Assembly: GCF_009770985.1 (NCBI RefSeq)
Contig: NZ_WSRW01000001.1
Coordinates: 124,001-188,000 of the forward strand
Direction of reading: 5' to 3'
Length of the DNA stretch: 64,000 bases
DNA from: Mucilaginibacter lacusdianchii
GTDB taxonomy: Bacteria > Bacteroidota > Bacteroidia > Sphingobacteriales > Sphingobacteriaceae
This document shows positions 6,842 to 15,139 of this stretch, piece by piece; the first letter of the stretch is position 1, and every line of letters begins with the position of its first letter. The translations under genes were made by a program, and so were the position numbers. Under the pieces are notes generated by a model. That model made no database searches and was not told the origin of the DNA. It saw only the letters and a program-made list of their open reading frames with translations.

Positions 6842-9316
6842 ATGAGTTTTGATCCGTTTGATTTTAAGAGTGCTTTACCGGTAATTAATGAAGATTCCGA
6901 GTTTTTTCCGCTGATGTCTACAGAGGATGAAGAGGAAATGAATAATGAACAGGTACCAGATGCACTGCCTATATTGCCGTTGCGTAATACCGTTTTGTTT
7001 CCGGGTGTAGTTATACCAATTACGGTTGGCCGCGATAAATCTATCAAACTGATACGCGATGCCAACAAAGGCGACCGTCTGGTTGGCGTTGTTGCCCAGC
7101 AGGATGTAAGCGTTGAGGACCCAACCTTTGACCAACTGCACCAGGTAGGTACCACAGCATTGATTATTAAAATGCTGCAGATGCCCGACGGCAACACTAC
7201 CGTAATTTTACAAGGTAAAAAACGCTTTGTGCTAAAAGAAGAGCTGCAAAGCGAGCCTTATTTAAAAGCAGCTATTGAGCCATTTAAAGAAACAGCATTT
7301 AAAGAAGATAAAGAATTTAAAGCCATGGTATCGTCTATCAAAGACATGGCCATGAGCATCATTCAGCTATCGCCCAACATCCCTAGTGAGGCAGGCATAG
7401 CTATACGTAATATCGAGAGCACATCGTTCCTGATCAATTTCATATCCTCAAACATGAATGCGGATATGATAGCCAAACAACGCCTGCTGGAAACCCCTAG
7501 CCTGCGCGACCGTGCCCGTATTGTGTTGGAACACCTAACTACCGATTTGCAAATGCTGGAACTGAAAAATCAGATACAAACCAAAGTGCGTACTGATTTG
7601 GATAAACAGCAACGTGATTATTTTTTAAACCAGCAGCTTAAAACCATCCAGGAAGAATTAGGTGGTAACTCACCCGACCTGGAGATTGAGAACCTACGTA
7701 ACAGGGCTGTTAAAAAGAAATGGGCCAAAGAAGTAAGCGACCACTTTAATAAAGAACTGGAAAAACTGCAGCGCATTAATCCTGCCGCAGCCGACTACTC
7801 GGTACAAATCAATTATCTGGAATTGTTGCTGGATTTGCCATGGAACGAATTCACCAAAGATAACTTTGACCTGAAACGTGCCCAGAAGGTACTGGACAAA
7901 GACCACTTTGGCCTTGATAAAGTAAAACAACGTATCATCGAATATCTTGCCGTGCTGAAGTTGAAGCACAACATGAAGGCTCCTATTTTGTGTTTGGTTG
8001 GCCCTCCGGGTGTTGGTAAGACCTCTCTGGGTAAATCTATAGCTAAGGCATTGGGCCGTAAATATGTACGTATGGCCTTGGGCGGCGTACGTGATGAAGC
8101 GGAAATTCGTGGTCACCGTAAAACTTATATTGGTGCCATGCCGGGCCGTATTATCCAGTCTATCAAAAAAGCCGGTGCAGCCAACCCGGTGTTCATTTTA
8201 GATGAGATTGATAAAGTAGGTAACGATTTCCGGGGCGATCCATCTTCTGCCTTATTAGAGGTGTTGGACCCTGAACAAAACAGCACCTTTTACGACCATT
8301 ATGTTGAACTCGACTTTGATTTATCTAACGTGATGTTCATCGCTACCGCCAACTCCTTGAGCACCATACAACCGGCATTGCTTGACCGTATGGAGATCAT
8401 CGAGGTAAACGGTTATACTATTGAAGAAAAAATTGAGATTGCCCGCCAGCACCTGTTGCCAAAACAACGTGAAGCCCATGGTGTAAAAACCAAAGACGTG
8501 ACCATTAAAAATGATGTCATGGAATCGGTGATTGAGGGCTATACCCGCGAGTCGGGCGTACGTAGTTTAGATAAACAAGTAGGCTCCATTGTGCGCGGTG
8601 TGGCCAAAAGCATTGCGCTTGAGGAAGAATATAATTCAACCGTCAGCAAAAAAGACGTTGAGAAAATATTAGGTGCACCGTTGTTTGATAAAGACCTTTA
8701 CGAGGGCAACGACGTAGCCGGTGTAGTAACCGGTTTAGCCTGGACGCAGGTTGGTGGCGATATTCTGTTTATTGAAGCCAGCTTAAGTCCAGGTAAAGGC
8801 CGCTTAACCTTAACCGGTAATTTGGGCGATGTAATGAAAGAATCGGCCACTATAGCCCTTGCCTACTTGCGAGCGCATGCTGGTTACTTTAACATTAACC
8901 CTAAGCTATTTGACCAGTGGGATGTGCACGTACACGTACCGGCAGGAGCTACACCTAAGGATGGTCCATCAGCAGGTATCACCATGCTTACCGCTTTAAC
9001 ATCGGCATTCACACAGCGTAAGGTTAAACCTAATTTAGCAATGACCGGCGAGATTACCCTACGTGGCAGAGTATTGCCTGTGGGTGGTATCAAAGAAAAG
9101 ATACTGGCGGCAAAACGTGCCAATATTAAAGAAATCATCCTGTGCGAAAACAACCGCAAAGACATCCTGGAAATCAAGGAAGACTACATTAAATCATTAC
9201 AGTTCCATTACGTAAAAACCATGCGTGAGGTAATTGACCTAGCCTTGTTAAATGAGCAAGTAAGCGAAGCGCTTGATTTAACCATCAAAGAAGATTTGAA
9301 ACCCGTTTGGGAATAA
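6842..9316 (+). CDS. lon: ATP-dependent protease La (Lon)
   Basis: Lon is the cytoplasmic AAA+ serine protease that degrades misfolded proteins and selected regulators. The 824-residue product shows the LON substrate-binding domain (about 40-240, starting LPILPLRNTVLFPG), a coiled-coil region, an AAA+ module with Walker A GPPGVGKTS near 387 and Walker B VFILDEIDK, and a C-terminal protease domain. The catalytic dyad is Ser710 in DGPSAG and Lys753 in GGIKEK, spaced 43 residues as in E. coli Lon. The acidic N-terminal extension before the LON domain is usual in Bacteroidota. It appears monocistronic. Confidence 0.98.
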   Translation: MSFDPFDFKSALPVINEDSEFFPLMSTEDEEEMNNEQVPDALPILPLRNTVLFPGVVIPITVGRDKSIKLIRDANKGDRLVGVVAQQDVSVEDPTFDQLHQVGTTALIIKMLQMPDGNTTVILQGKKRFVLKEELQSEPYLKAAIEPFKETAFKEDKEFKAMVSSIKDMAMSIIQLSPNIPSEAGIAIRNIESTSFLINFISSNMNADMIAKQRLLETPSLRDRARIVLEHLTTDLQMLELKNQIQTKVRTDLDKQQRDYFLNQQLKTIQEELGGNSPDLEIENLRNRAVKKKWAKEVSDHFNKELEKLQRINPAAADYSVQINYLELLLDLPWNEFTKDNFDLKRAQKVLDKDHFGLDKVKQRIIEYLAVLKLKHNMKAPILCLVGPPGVGKTSLGKSIAKALGRKYVRMALGGVRDEAEIRGHRKTYIGAMPGRIIQSIKKAGAANPVFILDEIDKVGNDFRGDPSSALLEVLDPEQNSTFYDHYVELDFDLSNVMFIATANSLSTIQPALLDRMEIIEVNGYTIEEKIEIARQHLLPKQREAHGVKTKDVTIKNDVMESVIEGYTRESGVRSLDKQVGSIVRGVAKSIALEEEYNSTVSKKDVEKILGAPLFDKDLYEGNDVAGVVTGLAWTQVGGDILFIEASLSPGKGRLTLTGNLGDVMKESATIALAYLRAHAGYFNINPKLFDQWDVHVHVPAGATPKDGPSAGITMLTALTSAFTQRKVKPNLAMTGEITLRGRVLPVGGIKEKILAAKRANIKEIILCENNRKDILEIKEDYIKSLQFHYVKTMREVIDLALLNEQVSEALDLTIKEDLKPVWE

Positions 9317-9369
9317 AATATAATTTGCGATTTTAAGTTTTTAAGGGCTATCTTCATGTACAATAAAGT

Positions 9370-9903
9370 ATGATGAAGGTAGCCCAAACTTTTAAAATTG
9401 CATTTTTTAGTTTGTGGGTAAGCTTATTTTTGATAAAGCTTGCGGTAGCGCAATCATATTCACGAATTATCGATCCCATCGTACCCAATCGCGCTCAAAA
9501 TATATTTGTAGAACTGGGTGGCCCAGGCCTGCTACTGTCGCTCAATTACGATACCCGGTTTCTGAATCGGCATGACGGCGTGGGTGGGCGAGTCGGCGTG
9601 GGTTATTTATCAATTGATAAGAACTCCTTATTAACCGTGCCACTGCAAATCAATTACCTGCTAGGTAAAAATGGAAAGTACTTTGAGCTGGGCTTGGGCG
9701 CTACCTTCGTTAAACTGAGAGGGAATGAAGATAGCTTTTTATCATTTGACGATGCCTCGAGCGTATTGGGTAATATGACCTTTGGCTACCGTTACCAACC
9801 TGAAGACGGCGGCTTCCATTACCGGGCAGGCCTTACGCCGCTTTTCAACAAATCTAACTTTATACCTTATTTTGGCAGTGTAGGCTTCGGATACACCTTT
9901 TAA
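9370..9903 (+). CDS. Putative outer-membrane beta-barrel protein
   Basis: The 177-residue product has a signal peptide (residues 1-27, ending VAVAQ) and then alternating hydrophobic/polar strands rich in Gly, Tyr and Phe, such as IFVELGGPGLLLSLNYDTRF, and a C-terminus ending in aromatic Phe (GSVGFGYTF). This is the pattern of a small 8-stranded outer-membrane barrel. I do not recognise a specific family. It starts 54 bp after lon and is followed 73 bp later by the LpxR-like barrel gene on the same strand. Function unknown. Confidence 0.7.
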   Translation: MMKVAQTFKIAFFSLWVSLFLIKLAVAQSYSRIIDPIVPNRAQNIFVELGGPGLLLSLNYDTRFLNRHDGVGGRVGVGYLSIDKNSLLTVPLQINYLLGKNGKYFELGLGATFVKLRGNEDSFLSFDDASSVLGNMTFGYRYQPEDGGFHYRAGLTPLFNKSNFIPYFGSVGFGYTF

Positions 9904-9976
9904 TCGTAAACTTATTTAAACCGATAGCCGGATTAACGGCTGGCTTTCATATTTTAGCAAAGATTATTTCCGCTAA

Positions 9977-10930
9977 ATGAAACTCAAAACCCTTATTACT
10001 GCTGCCTTGCTAAGCGTGGGTATTACCCCGGCATTTGCACAAAGCCATGCGCACGAAATTGGCTTACAAAGTGACAATGATTCCTTTTTAGGGCAAGGTA
10101 CAGACAGGTATTATACCAATGGCATTTATCTGTTTTACCGCCAAGGCCTAACCAATAAAAATTTGGATAGTAGCAAACTAGCCAACAAAGTACTTGGCTT
10201 TGAAGTGGGTCAAAAGATATTCAACCCCTACTCTGGCTATGTGCCCAATCCAGCTCTGGTTGACCGTCCATTTGCAGGCTATTTATATGCTGGGGCTAAC
10301 TTAAATTTGTTATATAAAAACGAAAGTAATCTAAAAATTGGCTTACAAGCTGGGGTAATTGGTCCGGCCGCTTTAGGCGAAGAAGTACAAAATGTCATTC
10401 ATGATACTTTTGGCTTTTACACCTTGGCTGGTTGGGATACACAGATACACAACAGCGTTCAGCTAAATCTATCGGCGCAATACAACAAATTGCTGGCACG
10501 GGCATCATGGATTGATTTAACCGGTAGTAGCTATGCCAACCTGGGTACCGGTTTTAACGGTGCCGGCCTTGGCGCAATAGTACGTGCAGGTAATTTTAAT
10601 CAGTTATTCAACTCGGTTAGTACACAAAGCACTGCCATCCGCAACAGCAACAATAACTTATTGCATTCATACGAGCTTTTTGCTTACTACAAACCCACGT
10701 TTAACTACGTAGGTTATGATGCAACTATACAAGGCGGCTTGTCTCAAAACCATAGTGACCAGATTACATTTACACCAAATCGCACATTATTTACGCACCA
10801 AATTGGTGTAGCTTACGCCGGTAAGCGCTGGGTACTGGATGGTTCGGTGGTAATTAGCGGCAAACAAATCAACAGCATGTTTTATTCGCACCAGTGGGGA
10901 TCTGTTACGGCCTTGTACCGCTTCAATTAG
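9977..10930 (+). CDS. LpxR-family (DUF2219) lipid A deacylase-like outer membrane protein
   Basis: The 317-residue product has a signal peptide ending AFAQ (residue 22) and the DUF2219/LpxR N-terminal signature: acidic SDNDSFL followed by TDRYYTNG. The rest has barrel-type strands and ends in a C-terminal aromatic strand (VTALYRFN). LpxR of Salmonella removes the 3'-acyloxyacyl chain of lipid A in the outer membrane. The Bacteroidota members share the fold; enzymatic activity here is inferred only from the conserved N-terminal polar residues. Its stop codon overlaps that of the convergent arfB by 4 nt. Confidence 0.8.
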   Translation: MKLKTLITAALLSVGITPAFAQSHAHEIGLQSDNDSFLGQGTDRYYTNGIYLFYRQGLTNKNLDSSKLANKVLGFEVGQKIFNPYSGYVPNPALVDRPFAGYLYAGANLNLLYKNESNLKIGLQAGVIGPAALGEEVQNVIHDTFGFYTLAGWDTQIHNSVQLNLSAQYNKLLARASWIDLTGSSYANLGTGFNGAGLGAIVRAGNFNQLFNSVSTQSTAIRNSNNNLLHSYELFAYYKPTFNYVGYDATIQGGLSQNHSDQITFTPNRTLFTHQIGVAYAGKRWVLDGSVVISGKQINSMFYSHQWGSVTALYRFN

Positions 10931-11331
10931 AAATCGTTACGGCGCAGTTGTTTTTTAACAGATTGTATGCGCTTACTCTCTAATCGGGCCGCTTTAGCGG
11001 CCTTACTTATTTTGGTAGGCTTGCGTGCTTTGCGCACTTCAAGGGCTTTGCTAATCAGCAAGTGCATTTTATCTACTGCACGCTCTTTGTTTAACAATTG
11101 GCTCCGCTCCTCTTCGCTGATTACTTGCAGATAGCCGTCTCTGTTTAAACGGCTTTGCAGCCTGGCTTTCAGTAGCTCTTTTTGTTCGGCAGTAAATAAG
11201 GCCGACTTTTCTATATCAAACAGCAACTCTACTTTAGTAGAAACCTTATTAACGTTTTGCCCGCCTTTGCCGCCACTACGATAGGCTTTGTAGGTTACTT
11301 CTTTTTGCAAATCGGCTTTGATAATGTTCAT
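10927..11331 (-). CDS. arfB: Alternative ribosome-rescue factor ArfB
   Basis: ArfB (YaeJ) hydrolyses peptidyl-tRNA on ribosomes stalled at mRNA ends. The 134-residue length is typical. The catalytic GGQ is at residues 23-25 in SGGKGGQNVNKVST. The C-terminal tail (about 100-134) is strongly basic (KARKPTKISKAAKAARLESK), which is the part that enters the empty mRNA channel. There is no codon-recognition domain as in RF1/RF2, which supports rescue factor rather than release factor. It is divergent from cmk with a 66-bp gap, and its stop overlaps the LpxR-like gene's stop. Confidence 0.93.
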   Translation of the reverse strand: MNIIKADLQKEVTYKAYRSGGKGGQNVNKVSTKVELLFDIEKSALFTAEQKELLKARLQSRLNRDGYLQVISEEERSQLLNKERAVDKMHLLISKALEVRKARKPTKISKAAKAARLESKRIQSVKKQLRRNDF

Positions 11332-11397
11332 TGTTCAAAACTAAGTTTAAATGGTCAGCATCTAAAATTATAGCATAATTCGTACCTTAGTCCCCCG

Positions 11398-12075
11398 ATG
11401 AGCAAGAACATTGTGGTAGCCATTGATGGATATTCATCATGCGGAAAAAGTACCTTAGCCAAAGCGTTAGCCAAAAAACTTCACTTTATTTATGTAGATA
11501 GCGGGGCCATGTACCGCGCTGTTACCCTTTACTTTTTACGTAATAACGTCGACCTTAATAACCATGAACAGGTTGCTGAAGCGTTAAAAAATATTCATCT
11601 TAATTTTCATTCGCGCGATTACGAAACGCATATTACTTTAAACGATGAAGAAGTATCGCAGGAAATCCGCTTGATGCCGGTGTCGCAAAATGTAAGTCCG
11701 GTATCTGCCATACGCGAAGTGCGCAAAGAGATGGTGGCTCAACAGCAGCGCATGGGTCGTTCTAAAAACATCGTGATGGATGGCCGCGATATCGGTACTG
11801 CCGTGTTCCCGAATGCACAGATAAAGCTGTTTATGACGGCCGACCCAAAAGTACGTGCCGAACGCCGTTACAAAGAACTTTTACCCACCAATCCGGATAT
11901 TACCCTTGAAGAAGTATTTGAAAACATTGCCCACCGCGATTATTCGGATACTACTCGTAAAGAAAGCCCACTGGTACGTGCAGAAGATGCTATCATTTTA
12001 GACAATACTAACATTACCCCCGAGCAGCAATTGCAGTTTGCATTGGAAAAGGTAGAGCCTTTTTTAAAGAAATAG
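11398..12075 (+). CDS. cmk: Cytidylate kinase
   Basis: Cmk phosphorylates CMP and dCMP with ATP. The 225-residue product begins with the P-loop IDGYSSCGKST, followed by the DSGAMYRA substrate motif, the MDGRDIGTAVFPNA motif, and the lid ERRYKELL. Length and order match the family. A near-consensus -7 element (TACCTTAG, 11383-11390) lies only 7 bp before the ATG, so the leader would be very short. A perfect bidirectional terminator follows. The convergent neighbour is a dCMP-deaminase-type gene, a functionally related nucleotide enzyme, but on the other strand. Confidence 0.97.
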   Translation: MSKNIVVAIDGYSSCGKSTLAKALAKKLHFIYVDSGAMYRAVTLYFLRNNVDLNNHEQVAEALKNIHLNFHSRDYETHITLNDEEVSQEIRLMPVSQNVSPVSAIREVRKEMVAQQQRMGRSKNIVMDGRDIGTAVFPNAQIKLFMTADPKVRAERRYKELLPTNPDITLEEVFENIAHRDYSDTTRKESPLVRAEDAIILDNTNITPEQQLQFALEKVEPFLKK

Positions 12076-12089
12076 GCTTTGAATAAGAT

Positions 12090-12132
12090 AATAAAAAAGG
12101 GAGCAGATATCATATCTGCTCCCTTTTTTATT
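12090..12132. terminator. Bidirectional intrinsic terminator between cmk and deaminase genes
   Basis: A perfect 21-bp inverted repeat (12090-12110 with 12112-12132) has a GC-rich centre GGGAGCAG/CTGCTCCC flanked by A6 and T6 runs, so it works in both directions. It lies between the converging stops of cmk (12075) and the deaminase gene (12157). Confidence 0.92.
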
Positions 12133-12156
12133 ATATAACCTCACAGAACGATCAAA

Positions 12157-12630
12157 CTATGCTGATACTACTGGCTGTTCTTCGAACTTACGTGTGACTA
12201 CGCCAAAACAATTCAAAAAGTCTACTCCTTCATCATTCGGAAAGCCCTTATAAGCTGCATACGAATGTCGATAGTACACTTTAGTGATACCCGCCGAATA
12301 AATCAACCGGGCACAGGCTAAACAAGGCGACAGCGTAGTATACATGGTTGCCCCTTCCAATTTAGCCCCGTTTTTAACGGCATACAGTATGGTATTCTCT
12401 TCGGCATGCAAGGCAAGCGAGCAGCTACCCCGGGCGTCGCGTGGGCAGCCGGTTTCGGGCCACTCCTCGTCGCAGTTGTGCGTACTTGCCGGTGGGCCAT
12501 TATAGCCTACCGATATGATACGGGTATCTTTAGTTAAAACAGCACCAACCTGTGCCTTTACGCAGTGTGAGCGCTTGGCCAGGTCGGTAGCCAAATTCAT
12601 AAATATTTGTTCGAAACTCAGTTTACTCAT
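12157..12630 (-). CDS. Deoxycytidylate deaminase family protein (ComEB-like)
   Basis: The 157-residue zinc enzyme belongs to the cytidine/dCMP deaminase family; dCMP deaminase makes dUMP for thymidylate synthesis. The zinc site is His75 with the proton-shuttling Glu77 in HAEEN, and Cys103 and Cys106 in SPCLAC. A Cys-rich insert (THNCDEEWPETGCPRDARGS) before the HAE motif is seen in ComEB-type dCMP deaminases. It begins 8 bp after the stop of the upstream MFS transporter gene, so the two are probably cotranscribed, although no functional link is obvious. Confidence 0.9.
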   Translation of the reverse strand: MSKLSFEQIFMNLATDLAKRSHCVKAQVGAVLTKDTRIISVGYNGPPASTHNCDEEWPETGCPRDARGSCSLALHAEENTILYAVKNGAKLEGATMYTTLSPCLACARLIYSAGITKVYYRHSYAAYKGFPNDEGVDFLNCFGVVTRKFEEQPVVSA

Positions 12631-12638
12631 TGTGACAA

Positions 12639-14108
12639 TTAGTGTCCGCCTTTCATCTCGAGAGCATCAAAGTCAATACCTTGCGACTTTAACACGTTCT
12701 GTGCTTTGATAGCATAAAAAGCCAAATAAACAAAACAAGCAACACCCACAATGTACGACCACTGGATGCCTAACAAATTAGGTGCAGAAACGTAACCTTG
12801 CAGCAAGCTGATTACGCCACCACCCATAATCATCATAATTAAAAAGCTTGAACCCTCATTAGTGTGTTTCCCTAAACCAGATACAGCTAAAGTATATATA
12901 CATGGCCATAAAGTAGAACAAAATAATCCTACACTGATGAATGCATAAACACTTACCATCCCGCTGGCCAACATACCTATAACTAAAGCAGTGATACCCA
13001 TCAATGAGAATATTAAAAGCTGCCTAGCTGGGTTACCTTTGCTCAACCAATCGCCAATAATCATTATAACAATAATGAATGCATATAAATAAAATGGTGT
13101 GATATCATGGCTAGCTAATTTATTCACCACTAAGAAAATTGCAAAAGCTATATATGGCATTACAAAACGCATTATTTTTTTCGCGCCATCGCTCATATTA
13201 AAAGCACCAACTGAGCTTGTCCAACGTCCAATCATTAAACTTGCCCAATATAGAGACACAAAAGGAGCAGCGCCCGATGTAGCGATATTCAACTTTTCTT
13301 TCATAAATTCAGGCAAATTGCTTGCGGTTGATACTTCAACACCTACGTATAAAAATATTGCAATCATACCCAATACCAACTGTGGATATCCCAAAGCGCT
13401 TTTGGCGTTTTTACCATGCGTACTTACTAATTCAGTAGCAATCTCAACATCCGCACTTTCACTACTATCAATCTTATTAGGTAATGATGAAAACTTAAAT
13501 ATTAATGCAACTACTAAAAATAGAACGCCCAAAATAAGATAAGGCGTTTTAACAGCCTCAACGCTGGCTACAGGAGCTTTTTCGGCTACTGAACCAAAAA
13601 TTGCCAAACCAACAATTACAGGTCCAATGGTTGTACCCAAGTTATTTACACCACCAGCTAAACTCAGCCTTTGCGAACCGCTTTTAGGATCACCCATGAT
13701 AATAGCAAGAGGGTTAGCTGCAGTTTGTTGCAGTGAGTAGCCTAATCCAATAATAAACAAACCAGTAATAAGCAGCGCAAATGATGCAGTTTGTGCGGCA
13801 GGATAAAATAGCAAAGCACCTAATGTAGAAATCACTAAACCCAATGCTATACCATTCTTATATCCAAGGCGATTTAAAATATCACCACCGGTTATTTTAG
13901 AAATTGCAAAATAAATAATTGCGCCCACTGTATAGGCTACATAAAAAGCAAACGATATCATTTGCGATTGCCATTGCTCAAGATTTAGTTTTTCTTTAAA
14001 TACAGGGATCAGAATATCGTTACTTGCAGCAACAAAACCCCAGAAGAAAAAAACAATGGTTAGCGTAAAGAATGCCGACGCATTATTTTTAGAAGTAGAT
14101 TGGTCCAT
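12639..14108 (-). CDS. MFS sugar:H+ symporter, FHS (FucP/GluP-type) family
   Basis: This 489-residue inner-membrane transporter has about 12 hydrophobic segments. Its N-terminus (FFFWGFVAASNDILIPVFKE) resembles the FucP/GluP glucose/galactose/fucose:H+ symporters, in which a pattern close to 'FWGF...ND' is conserved. The central loop (about 215-240) is hydrophilic and cytoplasmic. No sugar catabolic genes are adjacent, so the substrate is open; a hexose is the best family-based guess. It lies upstream of the deaminase gene with 8 bp between them. A 159-bp gap separates it from the divergent LysE gene. Confidence 0.82.
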   Translation of the reverse strand: MDQSTSKNNASAFFTLTIVFFFWGFVAASNDILIPVFKEKLNLEQWQSQMISFAFYVAYTVGAIIYFAISKITGGDILNRLGYKNGIALGLVISTLGALLFYPAAQTASFALLITGLFIIGLGYSLQQTAANPLAIIMGDPKSGSQRLSLAGGVNNLGTTIGPVIVGLAIFGSVAEKAPVASVEAVKTPYLILGVLFLVVALIFKFSSLPNKIDSSESADVEIATELVSTHGKNAKSALGYPQLVLGMIAIFLYVGVEVSTASNLPEFMKEKLNIATSGAAPFVSLYWASLMIGRWTSSVGAFNMSDGAKKIMRFVMPYIAFAIFLVVNKLASHDITPFYLYAFIIVIMIIGDWLSKGNPARQLLIFSLMGITALVIGMLASGMVSVYAFISVGLFCSTLWPCIYTLAVSGLGKHTNEGSSFLIMMIMGGGVISLLQGYVSAPNLLGIQWSYIVGVACFVYLAFYAIKAQNVLKSQGIDFDALEMKGGH

Positions 14109-14249
14109 AAATATACTTTATTGAAACGGTATTGTTTTAAAGCTACTAACATACCCCTAATTCCGTAAAAAACCGCTATTCTTTTCAACTTATTCGTCAA
14201 CATTATTCACTTTTTTTGTTTAACAGATAAGTTGCATATTCGCAGAGGT

Positions 14250-14257
14250 TAAATTTA
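14250..14257 (+). promoter_or_regulatory. Likely -7 element of the LysE-family gene
   Basis: TAAATTTA is one base from TAnnTTTG and lies 10 bp before the ATG, predicting a leader of only a few nucleotides. A TTG at 14232-14234 is 15 bp upstream, slightly closer than usual. Confidence 0.35.
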
Positions 14258-14267
14258 GCCTGTATAC

Positions 14268-14921
14268 ATGATAGAAGCTATATTTTCGGGTATTGGTATT
14301 GGCTTGGTGCTCACGTTTTTAACCGGCCCCGTCTTTTTTGCACTGATTAAAACCAGTATCGAAAAAGGCTTCCACGCAGGGTCGGCATTGGCGCTTGGCG
14401 TAGTTACCAGCGATGTTGTTTTTGTAGGTGCTATCCTGTTCGGCTCGCAATTTGTTGAAGTACCGCCCAAAGTAAAAATATGGGCCGGGGTTATCGGAAG
14501 TGTTATTTTGGCGATCATCGGTGTTTATTACCTTTTAAAGAAGCCGGAGGTTGACTATAATAGTCACACACCTGCTAAGGTTAATCGGGCAGGTTACTTT
14601 TTTAAAGGCTTTTTAATGTGTATTTTTAACCCTACCCTGCTTTTTCATTGGATTACGGTTATAGGCACAGCCAGTACTGTGTATCACGAAGGTATACCAC
14701 AGCGCCAGCTTAAACTCGGTATTATGTTTCTTACAATACTGGTGGTACAATTTGGGATGGATGTCACCAAAGCATTTTATGCCAATAAACTGCGTGACCG
14801 CATATCCGTACAATTGGTGCACCGACTTAATTATGTAGCAGGCGCCGCTCTTATTATTGCTTCGCTAATTATTATGGATAGGTTGGTTACTCATTTTGTA
14901 TTCTCGCCTATGCAGGCATAA
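14268..14921 (+). CDS. LysE family translocator
   Basis: The 217-residue protein has six hydrophobic segments and the LysE/RhtB N-terminal motif GIGLVLTFLTGPVFFALIKTSIEKGF, with the conserved GP and the following helix. The middle loop (about 95-105) is basic. The family exports amino acids (Lys, Arg, Thr, homoserine lactones) across the inner membrane. The substrate cannot be deduced. The gene is monocistronic, divergent from the FHS transporter and convergent with the PurF-type gene. Confidence 0.85.
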   Translation: MIEAIFSGIGIGLVLTFLTGPVFFALIKTSIEKGFHAGSALALGVVTSDVVFVGAILFGSQFVEVPPKVKIWAGVIGSVILAIIGVYYLLKKPEVDYNSHTPAKVNRAGYFFKGFLMCIFNPTLLFHWITVIGTASTVYHEGIPQRQLKLGIMFLTILVVQFGMDVTKAFYANKLRDRISVQLVHRLNYVAGAALIIASLIIMDRLVTHFVFSPMQA

Positions 14922-15068
14922 TAAGAATTTCTTCTCTGATAAAAGAACTCGTTTCTAAACGTCTCTTCTTTTGTTATTTCAAATGCTAGTGAAATATTTC
15001 TAATAGCAACTTAGCTAACGTATAGAAATCTTCGTTAGCACTCGAAATAACACGTTGAATTAATATCA

Positions 15069-15105
15069 CAAAAAAGCCCCAGCTTTACAGCCAGGGCATA
15101 TATAA
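15069..15105 (-). terminator. Probable terminator of the PurF-type gene
   Basis: Imperfect hairpin GCCCCAGC/GCCAGGGC with an A-run at 15069-15075 on the plus strand, which is a U-run in the minus transcript. It lies 35 bp beyond the stop of the amidotransferase gene. Confidence 0.55.
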
Positions 15106-15139
15106 GATCTTCACTAACTTCTATTAGCCACTTATTATT

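Noticed and set aside
7694..8116. A 140-residue frame antisense to lon
   Set aside because: Same reasoning: antisense to a strongly conserved gene, low-complexity sequence.
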